From NCBI RefSeq assembly GCF_001894865.1, contig NZ_BCXA01000011.1, positions 35,471 through 99,470 of the forward strand: a stretch of DNA of 64,000 nucleotides, written 5' to 3'. Shown piece by piece: positions 25,373 to 33,782 of this stretch; the stretch's first letter is position 1; each line of letters begins with the position of its first letter. The position numbers and the translations under genes were made by a program. Source of the DNA: Rhodococcus maanshanensis NBRC 100610 (lineage in GTDB: Bacteria; Actinomycetota; Actinomycetes; Mycobacteriales; Mycobacteriaceae). The notes beneath the pieces were generated by a model that ran no database searches, was not told where the DNA came from, and saw only the letters and a program-made list of their open reading frames with translations.

Positions 25373-26287
25373 ATGAGACTGCGGCTCGGGCGCCCCGACA
25401 TCAACCGGTACGCGGATCGATTCGACCTCACCCCGGCACCCGACGGGCTCGCGGTCACGTTTCTCGGCGTCGCGAGCCTGCTCATCGACGACGGCTCGTC
25501 GGCGCTCATGACCGACGGGTTCTTCAGCCGTCCCGGCCTGGCTCGCGTTGCGCTGGGCAGGATCGCGCCCGACGCGGCGCGGATCGATGCGGCGCTGGCG
25601 CGGACCGCCGTCACCCGGCTCGAGGCGGTCATCCCCGTGCACACCCATTTCGACCACGCGCTCGACTCCCCAGCGGTGGCCGAGAGGACGGGTGCCCGGC
25701 TGGTCGGCGGCGAGTCAACGGCCTGGATCGGGCGCGGCCACGGGCTGCCCGCCGACCGGATCGCGGTCGCGACCCCCGGCGCCGCGATGACGCTCGGCGC
25801 GTTCGAGGTGACGATGATCGAGTCGCACCACTGCCCGCCGGACCGCTATCCCGGCCAGATCACCGCGCCCGTCGTCCCGCCGGTGAAGACCTCGGCGTAT
25901 CGCTGCGGCGAGGCCTGGTCGATCATCGTCGGCCACCCGCCCTCCGGGAGGTCGCTGCTCGTGCAGGGCAGCGCCGGGTACGTCCCCGGCGCGCTGGCGG
26001 GCAGGCGGGCCGACGTGGCCTACCTCGGGGTGGGGCAGCTCGGCATCCAGCCCGAGCGGTATGTCGAGGAGTACTGGCGCGAGACCGTCCGCGAGGTGGG
26101 CGCCCGGCGCGCGGTGCTGATCCACTGGGACGACTTCTTCCGGCCGCTCACGAAGCCACTGCGCGCGCTCCCCTACGCAGGCGACGACCTCGACCGCACG
26201 ATGGCCGTGCTCACGCGACTGGCCGACGAGGACGGCGTGGCGCTGAGCTTCCCGACCGTCTTCGCCCGCGAGAACCCCTGGGCCTGA
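25373..26287 (+). CDS. MBL-fold metallohydrolase
   Basis: 304 residues from the ATG at 25373, 7 bases after a TAGCGT -10 box, so probably leaderless. The metallo-beta-lactamase fold motif HTHFDHALD is present near residue 88, with further His residues at ESHHCPPDRY and the late metal ligand region VLIHWDDFF. No signal peptide. This is a cytosolic hydrolase of the UlaG/beta-lactamase-like type by general appearance, but the substrate is unknown. Confidence 0.82.
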   Translation: MRLRLGRPDINRYADRFDLTPAPDGLAVTFLGVASLLIDDGSSALMTDGFFSRPGLARVALGRIAPDAARIDAALARTAVTRLEAVIPVHTHFDHALDSPAVAERTGARLVGGESTAWIGRGHGLPADRIAVATPGAAMTLGAFEVTMIESHHCPPDRYPGQITAPVVPPVKTSAYRCGEAWSIIVGHPPSGRSLLVQGSAGYVPGALAGRRADVAYLGVGQLGIQPERYVEEYWRETVREVGARRAVLIHWDDFFRPLTKPLRALPYAGDDLDRTMAVLTRLADEDGVALSFPTVFARENPWA

Positions 26288-26308
26288 CCGCGGGTCACCG
26301 CTCAGTGG

Positions 26309-27025
26309 TCACCTTTGCGCGGTCACCGCCGCTTCCTGCGCCTCCAGGCTGGCCGACGGGGTACGGAGAGCGGCAACGGCGCCCGCGTACAGCGAGCTCT
26401 TGATCTCGCCGAGTGTGCGCCCGCGGGTGTGCACCAGGCCCTGTGCACGGCCGACCGCCTTGGCGAGCACGTCGTCCCCTGCCGCGACCTCGTCGACGAG
26501 TCCGTCGGCCAGCGCCTCGGTCCCGCCGTATCGGCGACCGGTCGTCAGCGCGGCGTGCGCCGCCCGCGCAGGCAGCCGCGCGGTCAGCAATTCGAGCACC
26601 CCGGGCGTGTAGCTGATGCCGACCGTGATGCCGGGCAGGCAGAAGAACCCACGGTCGCCGCGCATCACCTGATGGTCGTGCGCGGTGGCCAGGATCGCTC
26701 CGCCGCCGAAGGTGTGGCCCGGCATCGCGGCGACGGTCGCCATCGGGAAGGTCAGCACGCGCGCGAAGAGCGCGTGCACGCGATCCATGTACGGGTTGAG
26801 CTGCCCCAGGTTCTGCGCGACCCAGACGGTGTCGAGGCCGGTGGAATAGAACTTCCCGACCGCGGTGGTCACCAGGGCGGCCGGCCCCTGACTCGCTTCG
26901 ACCTCGTCGAGCAGCGCCTCGGTCTCGTCGAGCCATCGCGGATTGAACGCGTTCTCCTCGTCCCGTTCACCCTCGGTTCCGAGGTAGAGGACGAACACGT
27001 CTCCCGAGCGCTCCACGTAAGGCAT
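26309..27025 (-). CDS. Enoyl-CoA hydratase/isomerase family protein
   Basis: 238 residues of the crotonase superfamily. The oxyanion-hole regions are seen as GKFYSTGLD and PGHTFGGGAILA. The usual hydratase Glu pair is not obvious, and FCLPGITVGISYTPGV looks closer to the delta3,delta2-enoyl-CoA isomerase type. A TATCGT -10 box lies 6 bases before the ATG, giving a leaderless transcript separate from the MFS gene. Likely role in fatty acid beta-oxidation; exact reaction is inferred. Confidence 0.82.
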   Translation of the reverse strand: MPYVERSGDVFVLYLGTEGERDEENAFNPRWLDETEALLDEVEASQGPAALVTTAVGKFYSTGLDTVWVAQNLGQLNPYMDRVHALFARVLTFPMATVAAMPGHTFGGGAILATAHDHQVMRGDRGFFCLPGITVGISYTPGVLELLTARLPARAAHAALTTGRRYGGTEALADGLVDEVAAGDDVLAKAVGRAQGLVHTRGRTLGEIKSSLYAGAVAALRTPSASLEAQEAAVTAQR

Positions 27026-27079
27026 GGCGAGACGATAGCGCCGGATGATCGCCTGCGCCGTTCGAGGCCCGAAGTGGGC

Positions 27080-28294
27080 TCATCCCGCCGCGTGAACACC
27101 TCGGGCGTCGGGCCGACTCAGCGCGGGCGGAGCCTGTGCAGACGCCGAGACCAGCACGACACCGACGACCGTGACGGCCGCGCTCACCGCGGCCGCGAGA
27201 CCCGCTGTCACCGCTGAGCCGAGCGGCGCCAGCAGCGCGCCTGCGATCATGTAGCCGACCGGCATGCACACATTGGCGAGGGTCGCACCCAATCCCGCTA
27301 CCCGTCCGAGCATCGCTTCGGGCACTCGCGTCGCCACGAGGACATCCGCCCAGACGCTGCCCAATCGGATCGCCGCGCCGACGAGCAGTGCCACCACGGC
27401 CATGACGGAGAACGGTGGATAGAGGCTCAGTGCCACGAGGCCGACGCAGATCGCCCCCTGCGCCAGCAACGCCGACTGCGCTGTGCGAGAGGGAATCCGC
27501 TTCCCGAGCAGGCTCGTGGCGACGATGCCACCGAGCGCGAACAGCGCCATGATGTAACCCTGGGCGCCCGCGAACCATCGCTCGCTCGACCCCGCGTTGA
27601 CGATCAGGAGCCAGGCAGGGACCGGTAGCGCCGTTTGTGCCGCGGACACCAGGATCACCGTCCGCAGCCAGTGGGTTTCCCTGAGGTACCGGAAGCCCTC
27701 ACGCGTGTCGTGGACGAACCCCGTTGGTCGGTCGGCTCGCATCGGGCTCGGGGTGACCGCGCATGCGCACGTGGCACCGATGGCAACGGCCGCGACGAGC
27801 AGGAACGCCGACACCGTTGGTCCGGTGGCCGAGATCAGCAGCGCCGCCGCCGCGGGCGCAACCACTTGCACGGTGAGGCTCAGCGAATGCCAGACCGCCA
27901 GCCGATCGGCCCGATCGTCGCGCGGAACCGAAAGATAAACCGCAGTCGTCGCGGCCGGCTGCGACAGCCCACTGCACACGCCCAATGCGACCATGACGGG
28001 CAGAATGTGAAATCCACCGGCAAGCGCAGGAAGTATGGCGATCAGCGCACAACGACCGGCATAGGTCGAGAGAATGATCGCCCGTTTGTCGAGCCTGTCC
28101 GCCAACGTTCCTGCGACGATCCCCGCTCCGAGAATTCCGATGCATCGGGCACCGAATGCCAGCGAAAGGAGAGCCGCATCTCCCCCGGCCGATATGACCA
28201 GCCCAGCCGTTATCACCACGATGGCGGAATCCGCGACGGGGCCGGCGAGGAGGAAGGCGAACCCAAGTCGGGCCCGGAGTTTTCCGTGGATCAT
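27080..28294 (-). CDS. MFS exporter of the peptide/P450 operon
   Basis: 404 residues with about twelve membrane helices, a major facilitator of the drug/macrolide exporter type (GTLADRLDKRAIIL is motif A; the second half has GKRIPSRTAQ). The ATG at 28294 overlaps the P450 stop by four bases (ATGA), so both are translated together. A longer in-frame start at 28522 would lie inside the P450 gene and is rejected. In context it probably exports the product made by the P450 from the small peptide upstream. Confidence 0.85.
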   Translation of the reverse strand: MIHGKLRARLGFAFLLAGPVADSAIVVITAGLVISAGGDAALLSLAFGARCIGILGAGIVAGTLADRLDKRAIILSTYAGRCALIAILPALAGGFHILPVMVALGVCSGLSQPAATTAVYLSVPRDDRADRLAVWHSLSLTVQVVAPAAAALLISATGPTVSAFLLVAAVAIGATCACAVTPSPMRADRPTGFVHDTREGFRYLRETHWLRTVILVSAAQTALPVPAWLLIVNAGSSERWFAGAQGYIMALFALGGIVATSLLGKRIPSRTAQSALLAQGAICVGLVALSLYPPFSVMAVVALLVGAAIRLGSVWADVLVATRVPEAMLGRVAGLGATLANVCMPVGYMIAGALLAPLGSAVTAGLAAAVSAAVTVVGVVLVSASAQAPPALSRPDARGVHAAG

Positions 28295-29523
28295 GCGCCG
28301 ACCGGGTCGTAGAACCTCATGGAGAAGCCCTCGGGGGTGAGCGTTCGGCGCTCGTTCACTTTCAGTTCGGCGCCCGACAGCTGAATTCGCATGGTGGAAT
28401 TCCGCACGATCTCGCCCAAGACCGTCGACAGCTCCCGTTCCGCGAACTTCGCGCCAACACACCATCGCGGCCCACCGCCGAACGGTATGAACTCGCCGCG
28501 CTGCGGCGCCGCGTCGATCCACCGCTCGGGCCTGAAGTCGCCACCTGTCGGCGCGAAGGTGGGCGATACCCGGTGGGTGACCCAGCTGGACACCATCACC
28601 ACGCTTCCCTTCTTCATCTCCCAGTCCCCGAAGGGGATGTCCTCTGCCGCGTCACGGCCGAGCATCCACGACGGAGGCCACAGGCGGAGCGTCTCCGACA
28701 CCACGCGCGTGAGCGCGCCTTCGCCGCCCTCACCTCGCAGCTGCTCTTGCACAGCGCCGCGTCCTCCGAGCTCGACCATCCCCCACAGGATGGCCGACGC
28801 CGGTACGCCATGCGCGGCCAGGAGTGTCGAGATGATCATCTGCACAACATCTTTGGGTGGCAGGTCGGCACTTTGCAGGTCATCACACAATCCGTCCGTG
28901 CCCGGCGCCCGCGCCAGCTTCGCCACGGCCGATTCGAGATTGCGTAGCGCCCTGCGGACTCGCAGATCGGAAGGCCGCCAGCGCAACCACCTGGGGAGGA
29001 CGAAGGGGCTCGCGGTGATCGGGAAGAGTGAATCGAGAAGTTCTTGTGCGAGAGAGGGGATCTCGTCGAAGTCCCGGGTTCCGAAGCAGTACCGACTGAT
29101 GGATGCGGAGGTGAGGACCTGCAGGGTGTCGATCAGCTCTCGCTCGCCGACCGCCCTCCCCAACCAACTCCGAACGATCGCGTTCGTGTCATGGGCGAGC
29201 TCGACCTGGTGGTCGTCGAGACGCCGGCGCGATGCCAGTGCCGCGGATGCCGCCTTCCGCGATCGCATCCACCGCTGCACCGATTCGGATCCGAGGTCGC
29301 CCGACACCTTGCTCCTGAGGAAGTTCTGTGTCGACAAGAACTTTCGATTCGACCCGACGAGTACTTCGTGTACCTCGCGGTGACCCGACACGAGAAAGGT
29401 TCCCGGCCAGAGTTCGACGATCGGCCCGAGTTCTGCGGCGTCGAGCAGAAAGGACAGCCGTCCGCGATCGTACGTTTCCGCCAATTCTGCTCGCGATGTC
29501 CCGAGCACTGGTGGCCGTGTCAT
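28291..29523 (-). CDS. Cytochrome P450, probable peptide-modifying enzyme
   Basis: 410 residues, the normal bacterial length. The heme loop FGGGPRWCVGAKFA gives the thiolate ligand Cys355, and ETLR is the K-helix ExxR. The I-helix reads AAHGV (residues 236-240) where most P450s have A-G-x-[DE]-T, so both the acid and the alcohol used for oxygen activation are missing. An AGGAG site lies close before the ATG. The gene follows a 26-codon peptide gene and a hairpin and overlaps an MFS exporter. Together they suggest a P450 that cross-links aromatic residues in a ribosomal peptide. No ferredoxin gene is adjacent. Confidence 0.88.
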   Translation of the reverse strand: MTRPPVLGTSRAELAETYDRGRLSFLLDAAELGPIVELWPGTFLVSGHREVHEVLVGSNRKFLSTQNFLRSKVSGDLGSESVQRWMRSRKAASAALASRRRLDDHQVELAHDTNAIVRSWLGRAVGERELIDTLQVLTSASISRYCFGTRDFDEIPSLAQELLDSLFPITASPFVLPRWLRWRPSDLRVRRALRNLESAVAKLARAPGTDGLCDDLQSADLPPKDVVQMIISTLLAAHGVPASAILWGMVELGGRGAVQEQLRGEGGEGALTRVVSETLRLWPPSWMLGRDAAEDIPFGDWEMKKGSVVMVSSWVTHRVSPTFAPTGGDFRPERWIDAAPQRGEFIPFGGGPRWCVGAKFAERELSTVLGEIVRNSTMRIQLSGAELKVNERRTLTPEGFSMRFYDPVGA

Positions 29524-29540
29524 CTACATCTCCTAATGAA

Positions 29541-29575
29541 AGTGCGGGCGGCCGATCAAATCGACCGCCCGCACT
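29541..29575 (-). terminator. Hairpin between peptide gene and P450 (partial terminator)
   Basis: AGTGCGGGCGG (29541-29551) pairs with CCGCCCGCACT (29565-29575); the inner CGAT/ATCG pairs too, with one G-U wobble on the RNA, giving about 16 pairs and a 3-base loop. It sits 11 bases after the peptide stop and before the P450 ribosome site. Read-through control of this kind would give more peptide than enzyme. Confidence 0.7.
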
Positions 29576-29586
29576 GTTACGCATTG

Positions 29587-29667
29587 TCAGGACCATTCGT
29601 ACATGCCCGGCGCTTTTCGCGGCACAAAGCCGACGAGCGCGGCGACGGTGAACTTGATTCGACGCAT
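29587..29667 (-). CDS. 26-residue peptide, probable RiPP precursor
   Basis: A small gene with an excellent ribosome site (AAAGGAGGGA) 5 bases before the ATG. The peptide begins MRRIKFTVAALVG, continues with FVPRKAPG and ends MYEWS. The first part is basic and hydrophobic like a short leader; the end holds Tyr23 and Trp25 one residue apart. It is followed by an attenuator-like hairpin, a P450 and an exporter, the layout of P450-modified RiPPs such as biarylitides, cittilins and atropopeptides, in which a P450 joins aromatic side chains. I infer a Tyr-Trp cross-linked product. The sequence itself matches no precursor I know. A translated attenuator peptide is the main alternative. Confidence 0.7.
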   Translation of the reverse strand: MRRIKFTVAALVGFVPRKAPGMYEWS

Positions 29668-29945
29668 TTCCTGTCCCTCCTTTCTGTGCTCGATGTGACA
29701 TGAATAAGATTGGGCCATTGGCGGAGGGAGATGAACCCACCCAAGGTGTGGGATCCACTCACCCACGGTGAGCTACGCACGAACGGTCACCGTTTCACCG
29801 CGAATTCCACTGATAGACAACGGAATCCGCGCACAGCCACGAGACCGCGGTGTCGGCGGCCGGGCGAGATGAGGGTCGGAAGGCGGTCAGGAACGGGCGT
29901 GCAACTGAGCGACCCCGGTCCGCCGAGGTCGCCGAGCGGGGCCGA

Positions 29946-30626
29946 CTACGGCGCCCTGTGCCCGAAGGTCAACGCCACGTCCCACGGCGCTACGCCCCAG
30001 GACTCGACGGCGGTCACCGCGAAGATCCCCGCGGCCTCGATCGTGTCCTCCGACGCGGGCGAGGACACCGACGTGCCGGGCCTGCCGTCGTCGGGGACCT
30101 CCGGCCAGACCCCGGTGTCCCGCGGCACCGGCGCCGTCTCGATCACCGCCACCCGCTCCCCCTCGTCGTCGACGACCCCGAAGAAGCAGTACGGCTCGTG
30201 CGGCGCAGCCCAGCCGCCGAGCTCCACCACCCAGTACTCGTCGCGCTCGACGGCGGACGCCGCGGCGGCGGCGAGGAAGTCGTCGAGGTCGGTCCAGGGG
30301 TTGCGCTCGGGGCGGACCGGGTCGCCGAGCCGGAACGCCCGGCTCCCTCGGTGTTCTCGGCGGAACCGGGGATGCGTTCCAGCACCAGCATGGTGCCCGC
30401 CGCGGCGTCGAGGAGGACCGTCTCACGGAACCGATCGTCTGGCACGGAGGTGCGCGCGATCAGCCCGCGTCCCAGCAGTTCGCTGAGCCCGTCCGGATCG
30501 TCGACGCTCCACAGCCTGGTCCCGTCCTCGGTCCACGTGCGCACAAGTCCACCCGAGACGGGGCTGAGCATCGCGGTGACCAGGCTCGCCCCGGCCTCGA
30601 GGCCTGCGGGCACGTCGTTCGTCATC
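29946..30626 (-). pseudogene. Hypothetical protein gene with a one-base frameshift
   Basis: Two frames together make one protein of about 226 residues. The first runs from the ATG at 30626 (MTNDVPAGLEAG) to about GSAENTE near 30340; the second continues as RAFRLGDPVRPERNPWTDLDDFL and then VVELGGWAAPHEPYCFFGVVDDEG to the stop at 29946. A one-base loss in or near the G-rich GAGGGAG stretch (about 30338-30345) would explain the break. I recognise no family. It is either a recent pseudogene or a sequencing error in a good gene. Confidence 0.6.
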
Positions 30627-30739
30627 GGCACAGTGTCGCAGCGCGTCGCGTTTCCTCCCGCCCCGCCCATCCCCTCGCGCGGAGCTAATCCTGCGAACCC
30701 GTTGTTGCCAACCCCCGACACCCCTCGTAACCTGGAGAA

Positions 30740-32152
30740 ATGGCGAAGACCTATGTCGGCGCGCGACTGCGTCAGCTACGCACCGAGCGAGCCATGAGCC
30801 AGGCCGCCCTGGCCCAGACGCTGGAGATCTCGGCGAGCTACCTCAACCAGATCGAGCACGACGTGCGGCCGCTCACCGTCCCCGTGCTGCTGCGGATCAC
30901 CGAGGTCTTCGGGGTGGACACCACCTTCTTCTCCTCGCAGGACGACACCCGGCTGATCGCCGAGCTTCGGGAGGTCGCGCTCGACCAGGAGATGGGCATC
31001 GACTCCGACGCCCAGGAGATCGCGGAGATGGTGTCCGCGCACCCGAGCCTGGCCAAGGCCATCGTGAACATGCACCGCCGCTACCGCAACACCACCGCGC
31101 AGCTGGCCGCGGCCACCGAGGACCGGTACAGCGACGGCAGCGGCAGCGGGGCGATCACCATGCCGCACGAGGAGGTGCGGGACTACTTCTATCAACGGCA
31201 GAACTACCTGCACGAGCTGGACACCGCCGCCGAGGAGCTCACCGCCCGGATGCGTTTCCACCGCGGCGACGTCGCGGGCGAGATCGCCAGGCGGCTCGAG
31301 AACGTGCACGATGTGCAGATCGTGCAGCGCATCGACCTCGGCGAAGGCGTGCTGCACCGCTACGACCCCGAGTCCCGCGTGCTGGAGATCTCCCCGCACC
31401 TGTCCGGCGGGCAGAAGGTGTTCAAGTTCGCCGCCGAGCTGGCCTACCTCGAGTGCGGGGATCTGCTGAACAAGATGGTCGACGAGGGGAACTTCACGGC
31501 GGAGTCGTCCCGGTCGCTCGCCATCCTCGGGCTGGCCAACTACTTCGCCGCGGCAACGGTGCTGCCGTACACCCAGTTCCACGACATCGCCGAGGAGTTC
31601 CGCTACGACATCGAGCGGCTGTCCGCCTTCTTCTCACAGAGCTACGAGACCATCTGCCATCGGCTCTCCACCCTGCAGCGCCCGAAGCTGCGCGGCGTGC
31701 CGTTCTCGTTCGTCCGGGTCGACCGGGCGGGCAACATGTCGAAGCGGCAGTCCGCCACCGGCTTCCACTTCTCCTCCAGCGGCGGCACCTGCCCCCTGTG
31801 GAATGTGTACGAGACGTTCGGGTACCCCGGCAAGATCATGACCCAGATCGCGCAGATGCCGGACGGCCGCAGCTACCTGTGGGTGGCACGGACGGTCGAG
31901 CGCCGCGCGGCCCGATATGGCCAGCCGGGCAAGACCTTTGCCATCGGCCTTGGCTGCGAGCTCCGGCACGCGCACCGCACCGTCTACGCGGACGGCCTCG
32001 ACCTGGACAACCAGGCCGCCGCCACCCCGATCGGCGCCGGCTGCCGGGTGTGCGAGCGGATGAACTGCCCGCAGCGGGCCTTCCCTCCGCTCGGCAAGGA
32101 ACTCGACATCAACGAGCACCGCAGCTCGGTGTCGCCCTACCTCATCCGCTGA
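30740..32152 (+). CDS. ramB: RamB-type regulator of acetate metabolism
   Basis: 470 residues, close to RamB of C. glutamicum and Rv0465c of M. tuberculosis. Residues 1-65 are an XRE helix-turn-helix (RQLRTERAMSQAALAQTLE, then SASYLNQIEHDVRPLT). The middle has an ImmA/IrrE-like domain without an obvious HExxH metal motif, and the C-terminal part is the short-chain fatty acyl regulator domain with conserved Cys (CRVCERMNCPQRAFPPLG). RamB represses or tunes acetate, glyoxylate and propionate genes. A matching operator lies upstream of aceA in this window. Confidence 0.9.
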   Translation: MAKTYVGARLRQLRTERAMSQAALAQTLEISASYLNQIEHDVRPLTVPVLLRITEVFGVDTTFFSSQDDTRLIAELREVALDQEMGIDSDAQEIAEMVSAHPSLAKAIVNMHRRYRNTTAQLAAATEDRYSDGSGSGAITMPHEEVRDYFYQRQNYLHELDTAAEELTARMRFHRGDVAGEIARRLENVHDVQIVQRIDLGEGVLHRYDPESRVLEISPHLSGGQKVFKFAAELAYLECGDLLNKMVDEGNFTAESSRSLAILGLANYFAAATVLPYTQFHDIAEEFRYDIERLSAFFSQSYETICHRLSTLQRPKLRGVPFSFVRVDRAGNMSKRQSATGFHFSSSGGTCPLWNVYETFGYPGKIMTQIAQMPDGRSYLWVARTVERRAARYGQPGKTFAIGLGCELRHAHRTVYADGLDLDNQAAATPIGAGCRVCERMNCPQRAFPPLGKELDINEHRSSVSPYLIR

Positions 32153-32176
32153 ACCCACTCCCTCACCGCCGCCGCC

Positions 32177-32238
32177 CGCCGAGTGTGCAGTTGTCGGCGC
32201 CGCACTCGGCCGATGCCCCGGGAACTGCACACTCGGCG
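32177..32238. repeat. Dispersed palindromic repeat, copy A
   Basis: Arms CGCCGAGTGTGCA (32177-32189) and TGCACACTCGGCG (32226-32238) are perfect mirrors 62 bases end to end. Copies B (38001) and C (51340) share the arms and length. Confidence 0.85.
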
Positions 32239-32364
32239 ATGGCCCGAGCCCGCGAAACCGCCGCTCGGGCACGCCTGTTCACCTGACGGTAATCCGGGAC
32301 ACAAACAAGTCACGCAATGACATTCAGGCGCAACAACGCGCCCATATCGTCTGCGCTCACACGA

Positions 32365-32397
32365 ATACAGCCCTGTATACGCATCGCGGATACAGGG
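32365..32397. promoter_or_regulatory. Operator half-sites upstream of urtA
   Basis: ATACAG-CC-CTGTAT (32365-32378) is a perfect dyad, and a third half-site ATACAGGG follows at 32390-32397. They lie 63 bases before urtA. The GntR gene at the end of the operon is the likely binder. Confidence 0.55.
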
Positions 32398-32459
32398 CGT
32401 GTTCGGTGTGCGGCGCGCGCTGTCCCGGCGGCCGCCTCCCCGACGAAGGAAGGCTGTAC

Positions 32460-33734
32460 ATGTCCGTTTCTCGTAGGACCACGATCTCCAAGCGCGCCCT
32501 CGTTGCCCCGGCCGCCCTCGCCGCGGTGGGCCTGGTGCTCAGCGCGTGCGGCAGCAAGGCAGGCGACGACACCGCCGCGTCGAGCACGGCCGAATCCTGT
32601 GTGAACACCTCCGGCGACACCATCAAGGTGGGCTCGCTGAACTCGCTGTCCGGCACCATGGCGATCTCGGAGGTCACCGTCCGCGACTCCATCGCACTCG
32701 CCGTCGAGGAGATCAACAACTCCGGTGGTGTGCTGGGCAAGAAGATCGAGATCGTCGCCGAGGACGGCGCGTCCGAGCCGACGGTCTTCGCGGAGAAGGC
32801 CGAGAAGCTGATCAGCAGCGACTGTGTCGCAGCGGTTTTCGGCGGATGGACCTCCTCGAGCCGCAAGGCCATGCTGCCGGTGTTCGAGGACAAGAACTCG
32901 CTCCTGTACTACCCCGTCCAGTACGAGGGCCTCGAGGACTCCAAGAACATCTTCTACACCGGAGCCACCACCAACCAGCAGATCATCCCGGCCCTTGACT
33001 ACCTGAAGGAAAAGGGCGTGAAGTCGCTCTACCTGGTCGGTAGCGACTACGTGTTCCCGCAGACCGCGAACCGCGAGATCAAGGCATACGCCGCCGCCAA
33101 CGGCATCGAGATCAAGGGCGAGGACTACACGCCGCTCGGGTCAACCGACTTCTCCACGATCGTCAACAAGGTCCGGTCCGCGGACGCCGACGCCGTGTTC
33201 AACACGCTCAACGGCGACTCCAACGTCGCCTTCTTCCGCGAGTACACCAACGCCGGCCTCAAGGCCGCCGAGATGCCCGTGGTCTCGGTGTCCATCGCCG
33301 AGGAGGAGGTGGCGGGCATCGGTGCGCAGAACATCGCGGGCCAGCTCACCGCGTGGAATTACTACCAGACCATCGACAGCCCGGAGAACAAGAAGTTCGT
33401 CGACGCCTACAAGGCGAAGTACGGCGCCACCAAGCCCACCTCCGACCCGATGGAGGCGGCCTACACCTCCGTCTACCTGTGGAAGAACACCGCGGAGAAG
33501 GCCAACTCCTTTGCCGTCGAGGACATCCAGAACGCCGCCGACGGAGTCACCTTCAACGCTCCCGAGGGCCTCGTGACGATCGACGGCGACAACCACCACA
33601 TCACCAAGACCGCCCGCATCGGGGAGATCCGGCCCGACGGCCTCATCTACACCGTCTGGGACTCGGGCAGCCCGATCCAGCCCGACCCGTACCTGACCAG
33701 CTACTCGTGGGCCGAGAGCCTGGCCAGCAAGTAA
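32460..33734 (+). CDS. urtA: Urea ABC transporter substrate-binding lipoprotein
   Basis: 424 residues from the ATG at 32460 with a GAAGGAAGG site. A lipoprotein signal ends at LVLSAC, so Cys is acylated and the protein is anchored outside the membrane. The mature part is a branched-chain-amino-acid-type binding protein of the UrtA subfamily (VGSLNSLSGTMAISEVTVRDS, GGWTSSSRKAMLPVFE, YLVGSDYVFPQTANREI). It delivers urea to the UrtBC channel. It is the first gene of five in one operon. Confidence 0.93.
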   Translation: MSVSRRTTISKRALVAPAALAAVGLVLSACGSKAGDDTAASSTAESCVNTSGDTIKVGSLNSLSGTMAISEVTVRDSIALAVEEINNSGGVLGKKIEIVAEDGASEPTVFAEKAEKLISSDCVAAVFGGWTSSSRKAMLPVFEDKNSLLYYPVQYEGLEDSKNIFYTGATTNQQIIPALDYLKEKGVKSLYLVGSDYVFPQTANREIKAYAAANGIEIKGEDYTPLGSTDFSTIVNKVRSADADAVFNTLNGDSNVAFFREYTNAGLKAAEMPVVSVSIAEEEVAGIGAQNIAGQLTAWNYYQTIDSPENKKFVDAYKAKYGATKPTSDPMEAAYTSVYLWKNTAEKANSFAVEDIQNAADGVTFNAPEGLVTIDGDNHHITKTARIGEIRPDGLIYTVWDSGSPIQPDPYLTSYSWAESLASK

Positions 33735-33782
33735 CCGACCCGAGTAGCCGACGACAGAGAGTAGAGAGGACGGACATTCGAC

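Larger units (their letters stand above)
32153..32459. other. Intergenic region before the urea transporter operon
   Basis: 307 bases. It holds a palindromic repeat element (32177-32238) shared with two other gaps in this window, and a set of ATACAG/CTGTAT half-sites (32365-32397) before urtA. No gene is seen. Confidence 0.7.

Noticed and set aside
28294..28522. Longer start for the MFS gene inside the P450 gene
   Set aside because: The extension has no membrane or family features, while the ATG overlapping the P450 stop is a classic coupled start.
29602..29604. Internal ATG of the peptide gene as a five-codon minigene (Met-Tyr-Glu-Trp-Ser), as in biarylitide genes
   Set aside because: No ribosome site stands before it, and the spacing M-Y-x-W differs from the M-x-Y-x-H type; the upstream ATG has a strong site.
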